A stretch of 33,527 nt of DNA from Candidatus Puniceispirillum sp. (GTDB lineage: Bacteria; Electryoneota; RPQS01; DYHQ01). This document shows positions 18,790 through 27,790 of the stretch, one piece after another (the stretch's first letter is position 1; each line of letters starts with the position of its first letter). The notes under the pieces were generated by a model. The model saw nothing but the letters and a program-made list of their open reading frames with translations, searched no databases and was not told the origin of the DNA. The position numbers and the translations under genes were made by a program. Location: contig DYHQ01000009.1 in the NCBI GenBank assembly GCA_020724065.1, positions 1 to 33,527 on the forward strand. Reading direction: 5' to 3'.

Positions 18790-19395
18790 TTGCACAAGCT
18801 TCTAATCATTTGGCTTCTTGCCTTCCCTTCGATCCTGTGGGCTCATGACTTCGTCCTAATGACCGGTTATGCCGCTTCGCAGAAGCCCGAATTGGGTCCG
18901 ACAGTGGATCCGCACGATTTTTCGAGTGGAGGCGGGTACGCCGTGGGAGGTCGTTTTGACCTTGCAGTGGCACCACACATTTGGCTCGCCCCAGCCGTTC
19001 TATATTGGGACAATATCACGGGGGGGCAGAATGGAACCTACAATAGCCACTATGCGCAGATGCAGGTCGGAGCACGGCTTTTCGTTCATTCCTGGTCTCT
19101 GCCCATGCTCTATTTCGGGGGCGGTGTGGATTTCGCTGCAACCCGAGGAATAGTGAAAGCGGACAGGCCGGTCCCGATGTACAACAAGGGTGATATTGTG
19201 GAAGAGTTCGACGGCGAGGCACCTGTGGGGATTATTGCGGCCGGTTTCAAAGGACCCGCGCCGCTTGGGCTGGGAGTGTTGGCGGAAGTGGATTATCTCT
19301 TTGGCTTGGACGAGCCAACGGGTCTGCGACGAATCGGGCCGGCTTCAGCCGTGCTGCTGCAGATTGGAGTCTTTCTCCATGGCGCGGGGCGCTAA
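18790..19395 (+). CDS. Exported beta-barrel/outer-membrane-like protein
   Basis: TTG-initiated frame with signal peptide MHKLLIIWLLAFPSILWAHD, then Gly/aromatic-rich alternating strands. The ORF-track start (18514) lies inside recA out of frame. Confidence 0.6.
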   Translation: MHKLLIIWLLAFPSILWAHDFVLMTGYAASQKPELGPTVDPHDFSSGGGYAVGGRFDLAVAPHIWLAPAVLYWDNITGGQNGTYNSHYAQMQVGARLFVHSWSLPMLYFGGGVDFAATRGIVKADRPVPMYNKGDIVEEFDGEAPVGIIAAGFKGPAPLGLGVLAEVDYLFGLDEPTGLRRIGPASAVLLQIGVFLHGAGR

Positions 19396-19894
19396 TCGAG
19401 GAAATGGAGGCGCGGCGCTTCAAACGGCACTGAAGCTCCTGGCGCACCGAGCCTACTCCGAACGCAAACTCACCGAGAAACTTCGAGAAAAGGGATTCAG
19501 CGAAGAGGCCACACGCGAGGCCATCGCTGCCTGTCGTCACAAGCAATTCCTGAACGACCGTGAGTTTGCACGGAACTTCGTTGAGCAACGGCTGGAGACA
19601 CGACCTCGCGCAGGACATGTGCTTATTGGTGAGCTTCTGCAACGCGGGATTTCACTGCGTCTTGCCAAGGAAATCGTCGAAGAGAATGTCTCGAAGGAGA
19701 CCGAGGTCGAGGCCGTCAAAGTCATGGCACGCAAGAAATGGAGACAATATGCGCATCTTGGGGCGGATGTTTGCTTTCGGCGTGTTGGCTCCTATTTGGC
19801 AAGGCGTGGCTACTCCTGGGATTTGATCCGCGAGGCGATTCACGAGGCACAGATGACTTTTCCGGAAAGTAAACAGGAACAAATCGAGTCATGA
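19379..19894 (+). CDS. recX: Regulatory protein RecX
   Basis: ALKLLAHRAYSERKLTEKLREKGFSEEATREAIAACRHKQFLNDREFARNFVEQRL...GYSWDLIREAI. ATG at 19379 overlaps the OMP gene end; the ORF-track extension to 19190 is not homologous-looking. Confidence 0.88.
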   Translation: MARGANRGNGGAALQTALKLLAHRAYSERKLTEKLREKGFSEEATREAIAACRHKQFLNDREFARNFVEQRLETRPRAGHVLIGELLQRGISLRLAKEIVEENVSKETEVEAVKVMARKKWRQYAHLGADVCFRRVGSYLARRGYSWDLIREAIHEAQMTFPESKQEQIES

Positions 19895-22533
19895 CTTCCC
19901 GCGAAGTACGCGATAGTTTTATTGAATTCTTTCGACAGCGTGGGCACACCTTCGTGCCTTCGGCGCCACTCGTGCCTCAGGACGACCCGACACTGCTGTT
20001 CACGAATGCAGGCATGAATCAGTTCAAACCGATTTTTCTGGATCTGGAAAAACGCGATTACACGCGCGCGGCAAACACCCAGAAGTGCATTCGCGTTTCG
20101 GGCAAGCACAATGATTTGGAAGAGGTCGGCTCCAGCCCCTATCATCACACCTTTTTCGAGATGTTAGGCAACTGGAGCTTTGGAGATTACTTCAAACGCG
20201 AGGCGATTGTCTGGGCATGGGAGTTGATGACTGGAATCTGGAGAATGCCCAAAGATAAGCTCTATGCCACGGTTTATGAAGAGGATGACGAAGCCGAGCG
20301 TTTGTGGCTCTCCGAGACAGACATCGTCCAAGACCATGTGTTGCGTTATGGGAAAAAGGATAATTTCTGGGAGATGGGCGAAACCGGACCTTGCGGGCCT
20401 TGTTCGGAGATTCATATTGATCGCGGTGCGGAATTCGATGAGAATCCCGAGGCGTTCGTCAACACAGGCTCGCCACGCTTCATCGAGCTTTGGAACCTTG
20501 TTTTCATTCAATTCAATCGCCTGCCGAGCGGGCAGCTCGAGCCTTTGCCTGCAAAACATGTGGATACCGGCGCAGGACTCGAGCGCATCACGGCAGTCCT
20601 TGGCGGCAAGCGTTCCAACTATGAAACCGATCTTTTCATCCCACTTATGAAGAGAATCGAAGACATTTCGGGTAAGCCTTATGTTACAGGCGATGGAGGA
20701 ATCGCTCACCGAGTGATTACCGACCATGTGAGATGTTTGACTTTTGCTATATGCGATGGGGCGATGCCCGGAAACGAAGGGCGGGGATATGTCTTGCGAC
20801 GCATTTTGCGGCGCGCCACGCGCTTCGGTCGTAAGCTTGATGTTCACGAGCCGTTCATCTATAAGCTCGTACCGATTCTGGTCAATCAAATGGGGGAGGT
20901 TTTTCCCGAACTCAAGGCGCACCATCATCACGCATCTCTTGTTATCAAAGCCGAAGAGGAGCACTTCGGAAAAACGCTTGACCGGGGCCTTGAGATTTTT
21001 GAACAGATTGTCGAGGCGGCAAAAAAAGCCGCCCAGAACTCTCTGTCGGGCGAGGATGTTTTCCGACTCTACGATACTTTTGGCTTTCCGCTCGATTTGA
21101 CGGAGCTCATGGCTCGCGAGCACAGATTGCAGGTGGACATTGAGGGTTTTCAGTTAGCGATGGAAGCTCAGAGGGAGCGTGCACGCAAGGCTGGCCGGTT
21201 TGCTTATCAAGCAGATACGGATGAGCCGACGATATTGCTTGATCCGTCCGCACCCGATGTTTTCGTCGGATACGAACAGCTTGAAACTGAGACGATTGTC
21301 AACGGCTATGCCGGTCGGCAGCTTTATCTGCAGACCACACCCTTCTACGCCGAATCGGGTGGGCAGGTTGGCGACCGAGGCCATATTGTTGCTGACAATG
21401 TGGAGCTTCCCGTAGTTGATGTTCAATTCGACCGAGGATTGCGCGCGCATATCATCGCGGAAGACAATGCAGGGCTCTTGCCCGAACTGGTTGGCCGAAG
21501 CGTTCTCGCGCGTGTGTCAAAAATCCACCGGCTCCCCACGCAGTACAATCACACGGCGACTCATCTTTTGCATCGCGCATTGCGTGAGACTCTCGGTGAG
21601 CATGTCCATCAACAGGGCTCGCTTGTGGCGCCCGATTATGTGCGTTTCGACTATTCTCATTTCCAGAAGCCGACCCCCGATGAACTCGCGCATGTTGAAG
21701 AACGCGTCAACGAGAGAATTCGCGAGAACTTGCTCGTTACGGCACACATGCTTCCTCTGAAACGGGCGCAGGAACTGGGCGCGATGGCTCTTTTCGGAGA
21801 GAAATATGCTGAGAAAGTGCGCATGATTCAAATCGGCACGACGGATGAGTTGTTGCCATGGGGAGATAAGCACATCTTTTCGCGCGAACTCTGCGGCGGC
21901 TGCCATGTCAAGCGAACCGGTGACATCGGGCTGTTCATTATTCGAGCAGAAACAGCGGCGGCCGCGGGCATTCGACGCATCGAAGCTCTGACGGGCGCCG
22001 CGGCGCTGCACTATCTTTCGGCACGCTCGCGCATCGTGGACGCCTTTACCGATGAATTGGCCAGTCACGGCTCTGATCCATTGGACAAGCTGCGCAAAAT
22101 CCTCGAAGAGAAGAAAGCGCTGGAGAAAGAGCTGGCCAAGCTGAAAGGGAGCATGGGTGGAGCCGAGATGAAGTCACTGGCGGCTCAGGCGATGGATATT
22201 GACGGCGTGAAGCTTGCGCGTGGCCGCGTCCATGTAGACTCCCTTGACCATTTGAAGGAAATGGGAGACGCGTTGCGAGATGCGCTGGGGTCAGGCATTG
22301 GGCTTTTAGTCGCGCTCATTGATGGCAAGCCGCATCTGGCGTGCGTGGTAACGCCTGATCTTGTGGCAAAAGGTGTGGATGCGGGACCGATTATCAAAGA
22401 GCTCAGCAAACGCATCGGCGGTGGCGGCGGAGGCAAAGCCCATCTCGCGACAGCGGGCGGTCGCGTGCCGGAAGGATTGGACAAAGTCATCGAAGATGCA
22501 CCCAGAGCGGTGCGGGAACTCCTACGAACTTAG
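19891..22533 (+). CDS. alaS: Alanyl-tRNA synthetase
   Basis: SFIEFFRQRGHTFVPSAPLVPQDDPTLLFTNAGMNQFKPIFL, HNDLEEVGSSPYHHTFFEMLGNWSFGDYFK, HTATHLLHRALRE, ELCGGCHVKRTGDIG, GGGGGGKAHLATAGG. ATGA overlap with recX. Confidence 0.99.
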   Translation: MTSREVRDSFIEFFRQRGHTFVPSAPLVPQDDPTLLFTNAGMNQFKPIFLDLEKRDYTRAANTQKCIRVSGKHNDLEEVGSSPYHHTFFEMLGNWSFGDYFKREAIVWAWELMTGIWRMPKDKLYATVYEEDDEAERLWLSETDIVQDHVLRYGKKDNFWEMGETGPCGPCSEIHIDRGAEFDENPEAFVNTGSPRFIELWNLVFIQFNRLPSGQLEPLPAKHVDTGAGLERITAVLGGKRSNYETDLFIPLMKRIEDISGKPYVTGDGGIAHRVITDHVRCLTFAICDGAMPGNEGRGYVLRRILRRATRFGRKLDVHEPFIYKLVPILVNQMGEVFPELKAHHHHASLVIKAEEEHFGKTLDRGLEIFEQIVEAAKKAAQNSLSGEDVFRLYDTFGFPLDLTELMAREHRLQVDIEGFQLAMEAQRERARKAGRFAYQADTDEPTILLDPSAPDVFVGYEQLETETIVNGYAGRQLYLQTTPFYAESGGQVGDRGHIVADNVELPVVDVQFDRGLRAHIIAEDNAGLLPELVGRSVLARVSKIHRLPTQYNHTATHLLHRALRETLGEHVHQQGSLVAPDYVRFDYSHFQKPTPDELAHVEERVNERIRENLLVTAHMLPLKRAQELGAMALFGEKYAEKVRMIQIGTTDELLPWGDKHIFSRELCGGCHVKRTGDIGLFIIRAETAAAAGIRRIEALTGAAALHYLSARSRIVDAFTDELASHGSDPLDKLRKILEEKKALEKELAKLKGSMGGAEMKSLAAQAMDIDGVKLARGRVHVDSLDHLKEMGDALRDALGSGIGLLVALIDGKPHLACVVTPDLVAKGVDAGPIIKELSKRIGGGGGGKAHLATAGGRVPEGLDKVIEDAPRAVRELLRT

Positions 22534-22565
22534 ACGCCAAATCATCATCACAGAGATGGAAGAAA

Positions 22566-22838
22566 ATGGCAGAAGAGGATATTGAACAGAAGCTAACGGC
22601 GGTCATGGAGCGCTTGGAGAAAAAAGTGGACAGTTTGGAACAGCGAGTACTGCTGCTCTCGGATAAGAGACATGCTGCCCGCGGCTCCTTTGGCTATGTT
22701 TTCTGGGGCGGCATCCTCTTTATCATAGGCGCCTTGTGGCTCGCCTATGAAGAAGATTGGATTGATTTCCGCGTTGAACTGTTTCCCGTGGCACTGATCG
22801 CGCTCGGTCTGTATCTGATTCTGATGCCCCGACGATGA
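22566..22838 (+). CDS. Small membrane protein: N-terminal coiled coil plus two TM helices
   Basis: 90 aa. MAEEDIEQKLTAVMERLEKKVDSLEQRV, then hydrophobic GYVFWGGILFIIGALWLAY and LFPVALIALGLYLIL. ATGA overlap with asd. Confidence 0.75.
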   Translation: MAEEDIEQKLTAVMERLEKKVDSLEQRVLLLSDKRHAARGSFGYVFWGGILFIIGALWLAYEEDWIDFRVELFPVALIALGLYLILMPRR

Positions 22839-23818
22839 AGAAGGCCGTTTCGTTGGCTGTCGTGGGAGCGACGGGCCTGGTCGGACGCACGATGCTGCGC
22901 GTTTTGGAGGAGAGAGAAATTCCACTTAGCGATCTCTCTCTCTTCGCTTCACCACAATCGAAGGGAAAAACGCTTGTCTTTCGAGGAAAGCCTCATGAGA
23001 TTCAGACTCTTGAGGACGGCGCGCGTGCAGCAGACTATGCCTTGTTTGCCCTAAGAAACCGGCTTGCCGCCGAATGGGTGCCTCAGTTTCGTAACGCGGG
23101 CACCGTGGTGATTGACAATTCGTCTTATTTCCGAATGCACAATGGGGTGCCCCTTGTTGTGCCCGAGGTCAATGAACATGCACTCAAACACCATAGCGGC
23201 CTTATCGCCAATCCCAATTGCACGGCAGCGATTGCTTCGGTGGCGCTGGCTCCGTTGCATCGCGCTTTCCGGCTCTCTCGCTTGATTCTTTCGACCTATC
23301 AATCTGTCTCGGGAACCGGCCAGCGGGCGCTCGAAGAATTAGAAAAAGAAACGGCGAATTCCACCTATCCACCCCAAATCTACCCGCGTCCCGTCGCTTT
23401 CAATCTCTTTCCTCAGATCGGCGACTTCAATGCAGCGGGGCTATGTGTCGAGGAACAAAAAATCAGTGAAGAGCTTCAAAAAATCCTTGATGCGCCCGAG
23501 CTTTCAGTCACGGTGACGACCGTCCGTGTTCCAGTGCGCGTGGGTCACAGCTTGTCCATTTTCGCGGAATTCGAGAAAGACATCGCACTGACGGAGGCAA
23601 ATGAGTTGCTGCGCCGTGCTCCGGGACTTGTATTAATGGAGGGCCAAGAGTATGCGACGCCGTTAGGATGTGAAGGACGCGACGAGGTTTTCGCGGGTCG
23701 TTTGCGACAAGTTCCTCGAAATCAGAAGGCTCTTCTGCTTTGGGTTGTCGGTGATAACTTGCGCAAAGGAGCCGCAACGAACGCCGTTCAAATCTTGGAA
23801 AAGCTAATCGAAAAATAG
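22835..23818 (+). CDS. asd: Aspartate-semialdehyde dehydrogenase
   Basis: LAVVGATGLVGRTMLRVLEER, VIDNSSYFRMHNGVPLVVPEVN, LIANPNCTAAIASVALAPL, STYQSVSGTGQRALEEL, RVPVRVGHSLSIFAEF. Confidence 0.96.
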   Translation: MKKAVSLAVVGATGLVGRTMLRVLEEREIPLSDLSLFASPQSKGKTLVFRGKPHEIQTLEDGARAADYALFALRNRLAAEWVPQFRNAGTVVIDNSSYFRMHNGVPLVVPEVNEHALKHHSGLIANPNCTAAIASVALAPLHRAFRLSRLILSTYQSVSGTGQRALEELEKETANSTYPPQIYPRPVAFNLFPQIGDFNAAGLCVEEQKISEELQKILDAPELSVTVTTVRVPVRVGHSLSIFAEFEKDIALTEANELLRRAPGLVLMEGQEYATPLGCEGRDEVFAGRLRQVPRNQKALLLWVVGDNLRKGAATNAVQILEKLIEK

Positions 23819-23821
23819 GCA

Positions 23822-25420
23822 ATGTCCCGTTTCCTTTTTGCTTCCTGCTTCCTCTTCATCAGCGCTATTCTTCTTGCCTCGCCATATACTGCTGAAAAAC
23901 CTGCCCCCCATTTCCGGCTGACAATTCGGCCGGCAGTTGAGCATCACTTCGATTGGGATTTTGACAATACCATTTTCGGGACAAGTCACGACGAGGTTCA
24001 CCCGGACCTCTGCACGACGCCGAATGGCCAGTATTTCTATGCTTGTTGCTCTGTCTTGGATGGTGAAGGTGATTTCAGCAGCCTGCGCCTGCGCTGGTCA
24101 ACCGATGGCGGTCTTTCATGGGGGCCCGGAATAGATGTCGCCGCAGAGAATCCTGTCGGCATGGGAAGATTGGCCGCCGACAACAACTTTGTGTACTTGG
24201 TTTGTGAATTCTTCCTCGGTGAGAATGATATTGACAGTTACCTTCTTCGGCTTCCAACAGGCTCAATAGATCCACAAGAGCTTTCCGTCCTCCCGATTGC
24301 GACCACACCACTCGTTGAGAAGTCCCCTGCTATTCATTCCGACAGTCGCGATGAAATGGGAGACCCTTACATCTACATTTCGCACGCCGAACTCCATGAA
24401 ACTGATTCGCTGCGCTACTGGTTTCATCTTTCGATTGACCGGGGGATCAGCTTGCACCGCTCGGGAATTATTGCCTCCTTTGCAGGACAGTCTCTCGCGG
24501 GACGGTCAAGCGTGGCGACAGGAAAGCTCGGGGAAGAAACGCTGATATATTTTGCCTGTGAGGGAGAGAGGTCAGCGGGACGCGGTTCAATGGTTTATGT
24601 GATGACAAGCGGGGATTTCGGAATGACCTGGAGCTCGCCTCATTCGATTTCCGAGGATAATCGAGCTTTCTGCCTACCGAATCTCTGCGCTTTTGGCGGA
24701 TTTGCATTTGTGTCGTACGCGTGGTCGCCCCTTCCCCATGATTTGGATGTTCTTTACAGCTTTTCAGCGGATTCAGGGAGAAGTTGGTCGGAGAGTATTG
24801 CAGCCTCGCCCGGTGAAAGCTACGACACAGAGCCGCGAGTCGTCATCGAGCCCAATGGAGCGAATTTTCATATCGGCTGCGCGCATTTTCTTGCGGAGGA
24901 TTCCGCTGCCGGAACAATCTGGACTTGCCGAGGAAATACAGGAAATCCTGATTCCATCGGCTTGGGGACTGCTATCGAGAATGACAATTTGGCTGCGGCG
25001 GGATTTCAAATCGGAATGTGTGCGGGGCCTAATTTGCAGAATCTTCGAGGCGCGGCAATCGCATGGACTTCATATTTCGTCACAGGCGACTTGGATGTGA
25101 AATTCGATGCGTCGTGGCGAGGAGACGCTGACGCGCCCGTGATGCAGACTTTGTTGCCGCAATTTTCTTTAGAGCAGAACTATCCAAATCCTTTCAATTA
25201 TTCGACCATAATCCGGTTCGAGTTGCCGACTGCAAGTTCGGCGCAGCTTGCAATCCACGACATCATCGGACGGGAAGTCATACTGCAAAATTTCGGTTTG
25301 CTCTCTCCCGGACATCATACGGTGACCTTGGGCGCGAGCAAAATGCCTTCAGGTATCTACTTTTATACCCTGCAAACCAATCAGGCGATGCAAACGCGGA
25401 AAATGGTTGTGCTCAAATGA
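23822..25420 (+). CDS. Secreted sialidase/BNR-repeat-like protein with T9SS type A sorting domain
   Basis: Signal peptide MSRFLFASCFLFISAILLAS. Asp-box-like repeats (RWSTDGGLSWGPG, TSGDFGMTWSSPH, FSADSGRSWSES). Tail FSLEQNYPNPFNYSTIIRFELP...IIGREV...SGIYFYTLQTNQAMQTRKMVVLK. Confidence 0.88.
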   Translation: MSRFLFASCFLFISAILLASPYTAEKPAPHFRLTIRPAVEHHFDWDFDNTIFGTSHDEVHPDLCTTPNGQYFYACCSVLDGEGDFSSLRLRWSTDGGLSWGPGIDVAAENPVGMGRLAADNNFVYLVCEFFLGENDIDSYLLRLPTGSIDPQELSVLPIATTPLVEKSPAIHSDSRDEMGDPYIYISHAELHETDSLRYWFHLSIDRGISLHRSGIIASFAGQSLAGRSSVATGKLGEETLIYFACEGERSAGRGSMVYVMTSGDFGMTWSSPHSISEDNRAFCLPNLCAFGGFAFVSYAWSPLPHDLDVLYSFSADSGRSWSESIAASPGESYDTEPRVVIEPNGANFHIGCAHFLAEDSAAGTIWTCRGNTGNPDSIGLGTAIENDNLAAAGFQIGMCAGPNLQNLRGAAIAWTSYFVTGDLDVKFDASWRGDADAPVMQTLLPQFSLEQNYPNPFNYSTIIRFELPTASSAQLAIHDIIGREVILQNFGLLSPGHHTVTLGASKMPSGIYFYTLQTNQAMQTRKMVVLK

Positions 25421-25425
25421 GCGCC

Positions 25426-26829
25426 CTACCTCAAGACAAACGACTCGCCTTCTTTTGGATAGCGGATGTCGAAGGCGTTCCAGCTCTTGAGGTTTTCGAT
25501 GAAGGGAAGGGATTGGTCGGGTTCGCCGTGAACTACGAAGACCTGGCGCAAGCGAGGCGAGTTCTGGCGAACCCTTTTTACATATTCGAGCAGGCCGTTT
25601 CGGTCTGCATGACCGGAGAAGGAATTCAGGATTTTGACACGGGCGCGAAGTTTCAAGAGTTCACCGAAGATAGCCACCTCGGGTTGACGCTCGGCGATTC
25701 GCCGACCCAGAGTGTGTTCCGCTTGAAAGCTGACGATGAGAATGGTATTGCGCGGGTTTTCGATGTTGTTGCGCAAGTGATGGACGATTCGTCCCGCTTC
25801 GCACATTCCCGATGCAGCGATGATAATCATGGGGTCATGCCTCTCATTCAGCGCCATCGAATCGGCCACACCCCGAATGATGGTCAACTGCGGGAAACTG
25901 AAGGGCCGCACACCCGCGTCCAACAGCTTGCGCGTCTCGGCGTCATAGCATTCAGGATGATTGCGAAAGACTTCGGTCACATCGGCTGCAAGAGGACTGT
26001 CCAAATAGACTGGAAGAGGCGGGATTCGGCCTTCATCTTGAAGCCCGGCGAGGTGATATAGCAGTTCCTGCGTCCTCTCGAGGGCAAACGCGGGAATAAT
26101 GACTTTGCCGCCTTTCTCGGCTGTGCTGCTGATGACCTCAGCCAGTTCATTTCCCGCCTCAGAGGCCGAGTCATGGGTGCGATTGCCATAGGTGGATTCA
26201 ATGACGAGACCATCCAAGCCGGACAGAATCTCCGGATCTTTGAGAATCGGGAGGTCAAAACGGCCGAGGTCGCCGGTGAAACCGAGGCGGTAGGCTTTGC
26301 CATTTTCATGTAATTCAATTAGTTCCTGTGCTGATCCCAAGACATGGCCGGCATCAAGCAACTGAACCGATATTCCAGAAATGGGCTGAAATTGACGACC
26401 ATAATCCGAGGAGACGAACTGGCCTAAAATTCCGTCTGCATCTTCCAGTGAATAGAGGGGATTGAAGAGAGGCAGACCCTTACGCCGATGGATTTTATTA
26501 ACAAATTCAAGATCTTTTTGTTGGACATGGGCGGCATCGCGAAGCATGTGGGTGCAGAGATCGGCAGTGGCATGCGTGCAATGAATCTCGCCAGCGAAAC
26601 CTTTGGCCTTGATTCTTGGGAGGTTACCGCAATGGTCGAGGTGCGCGTGGGAAAGCACAACCGCTCCGATCTTCACGACAGGATAGCGGGGGTGCCGATT
26701 GCGGCGGTAGGTGGCTTCGCGCGGCCCCTGGAAAAGGCCACATTCCAGCAGAAGATTGTTGCCTTGAACTTCAAGCAGGTATTGTGAGCCTGTGACGCCT
26801 TGGCAGGCGCCGTGAAAGGTAATACGCAT
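25426..26829 (-). CDS. Beta-CASP metallo-beta-lactamase fold RNA-processing exonuclease-like protein
   Basis: MRITFHGACQGVTGSQYLLEVQGNNLLLECGLFQG, LSHAHLDHCGNLPRI, GFTGDLGRFD, IESTYGNR, AASGMCEAGRIVHHL, NSFSGHADRNGLLEY. Confidence 0.96.
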   Translation of the reverse strand: MRITFHGACQGVTGSQYLLEVQGNNLLLECGLFQGPREATYRRNRHPRYPVVKIGAVVLSHAHLDHCGNLPRIKAKGFAGEIHCTHATADLCTHMLRDAAHVQQKDLEFVNKIHRRKGLPLFNPLYSLEDADGILGQFVSSDYGRQFQPISGISVQLLDAGHVLGSAQELIELHENGKAYRLGFTGDLGRFDLPILKDPEILSGLDGLVIESTYGNRTHDSASEAGNELAEVISSTAEKGGKVIIPAFALERTQELLYHLAGLQDEGRIPPLPVYLDSPLAADVTEVFRNHPECYDAETRKLLDAGVRPFSFPQLTIIRGVADSMALNERHDPMIIIAASGMCEAGRIVHHLRNNIENPRNTILIVSFQAEHTLGRRIAERQPEVAIFGELLKLRARVKILNSFSGHADRNGLLEYVKRVRQNSPRLRQVFVVHGEPDQSLPFIENLKSWNAFDIRYPKEGESFVLR

Positions 26830-26845
26830 ATTCAGAAGATACTAC

Positions 26846-26874
26846 TTGACTTTTTGGCAAACGCAGTGTATATT
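26846..26874 (+). promoter_or_regulatory. Sigma70-type promoter
   Basis: TTGACT (26846-26851), 17 bp, TATATT (26869-26874), upstream of the 26901 ORF. Confidence 0.65.
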
Positions 26875-26900
26875 TCTATATTGGAAATGGAGTCGAGGGT

Positions 26901-27299
26901 ATGCAGCGCTTTACTTTTGTCGTAGCCTTTCTTTTTGGCGTCGCGTCGGCGGCCTTCGCTGGCGCGGAGATTATCGAGTTTGAAGCCCTGAGCTTGGGTG
27001 ACCGATGCCAGCTTGTCTGGCGCACGGCCCAGGAGACAAACTTCGAGATGTTCGTCGTTGAGCGGTCATCAGACGGTTCGCGGTTCTTGCCTGTGGGCAC
27101 GGTGGAACCCCAGGGCTCGTATTCGAACTATCAATATACGGATGTGAGTCCGTTGGCGCAATCATCGCGAGTGTTTTTCTATCGGCTGAAGCTGCTGGAT
27201 AGAGACCAGTCCTTTGATTACTCCGTCGTCCGTGAAGTGTCTCTGGTCTTTTCGGCGCTGAGGCATACTTGGGGTTCGATCAAAGCGATGTTTCGATAA
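26901..27299 (+). CDS. Small exported protein with fibronectin-III-like segment
   Basis: Signal peptide MQRFTFVVAFLFGVASAAFAGA, then RTAQETNFEMFVVERSSDGSRFLPVGTV...YQYTDVSP...VFFYRLKLLDRDQSFDYSVVREVSL. Confidence 0.75.
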   Translation: MQRFTFVVAFLFGVASAAFAGAEIIEFEALSLGDRCQLVWRTAQETNFEMFVVERSSDGSRFLPVGTVEPQGSYSNYQYTDVSPLAQSSRVFFYRLKLLDRDQSFDYSVVREVSLVFSALRHTWGSIKAMFR

Positions 27300-27350
27300 A
27301 GGACTTAGCCCCGCCGTCAAAACTTTTTCATGGTTTTGACCTCCTACCAG

Positions 27351-27388
27351 GCCCCGTGCTTCCTCCCCGCGCGGGGCTTTGGTTTTTT
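27351..27388 (+). terminator. Rho-independent terminator
   Basis: GCCCCG (27351-27356) / CGGGGC (27372-27377) enclosing CCCCGCGCGGGG, followed by TTTGGTTTTTT. Confidence 0.7.
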
Positions 27389-27441
27389 CCGTGTGAAGGA
27401 TTTGTTCGCACAGGATGAGGAGACTTTGTGGATGGGTCCGC

Positions 27442-27756
27442 TTAGGGAGCTACGCGCAGCCCGATGTGAGATTCGGTCAGGAAGTACCGATTGCGGCCGA
27501 TGGAGTTCAGTTCGTGGACGAAATCCTGCAAAGTATCCAAATCCGGATACTCGAGCGCCGCCATCATGCTCCAGCCCGAAGAAAAATGGCAATCGTAGGT
27601 GCCGAGCCACTTCACTCCATTCTTGGTCCATTTCTCGATGATGACGTGCTGTTTCTTGCGATAGTCGGCGCGTTCCTTTTCGGTCAGAGAATACCAAATA
27701 TCGCGCGGACGCCAGAAGACGATGGCACCGAAAGGGGCTGAGGTCTTTTTTGCCAT
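27442..27756 (-). CDS. Uncharacterised ~104 aa protein
   Basis: GGAGGTGTGTC-ATG start context. MAKKTSAPFGAIVFWRPRDIWYSLTEKERADYRKKQHVIIEKW..., resembling a small alpha-beta barrel fold but not assigned. Confidence 0.75.
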   Translation of the reverse strand: MAKKTSAPFGAIVFWRPRDIWYSLTEKERADYRKKQHVIIEKWTKNGVKWLGTYDCHFSSGWSMMAALEYPDLDTLQDFVHELNSIGRNRYFLTESHIGLRVAP

Positions 27757-27790
27757 GACACACCTCCAAGAAAGTTTTGTTCTTCTATTT

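Noticed and set aside
20164-21123. 319 aa minus-strand ORF
   Set aside because: Fully antisense to alaS; composition-driven shadow ORF with no domain-like motifs.
25417-26061. 214 aa plus-strand ORF whose ATG overlaps the T9SS gene stop (ATGA)
   Set aside because: Looks translationally coupled but is antisense to the well-conserved beta-CASP protein and has no domain signature.
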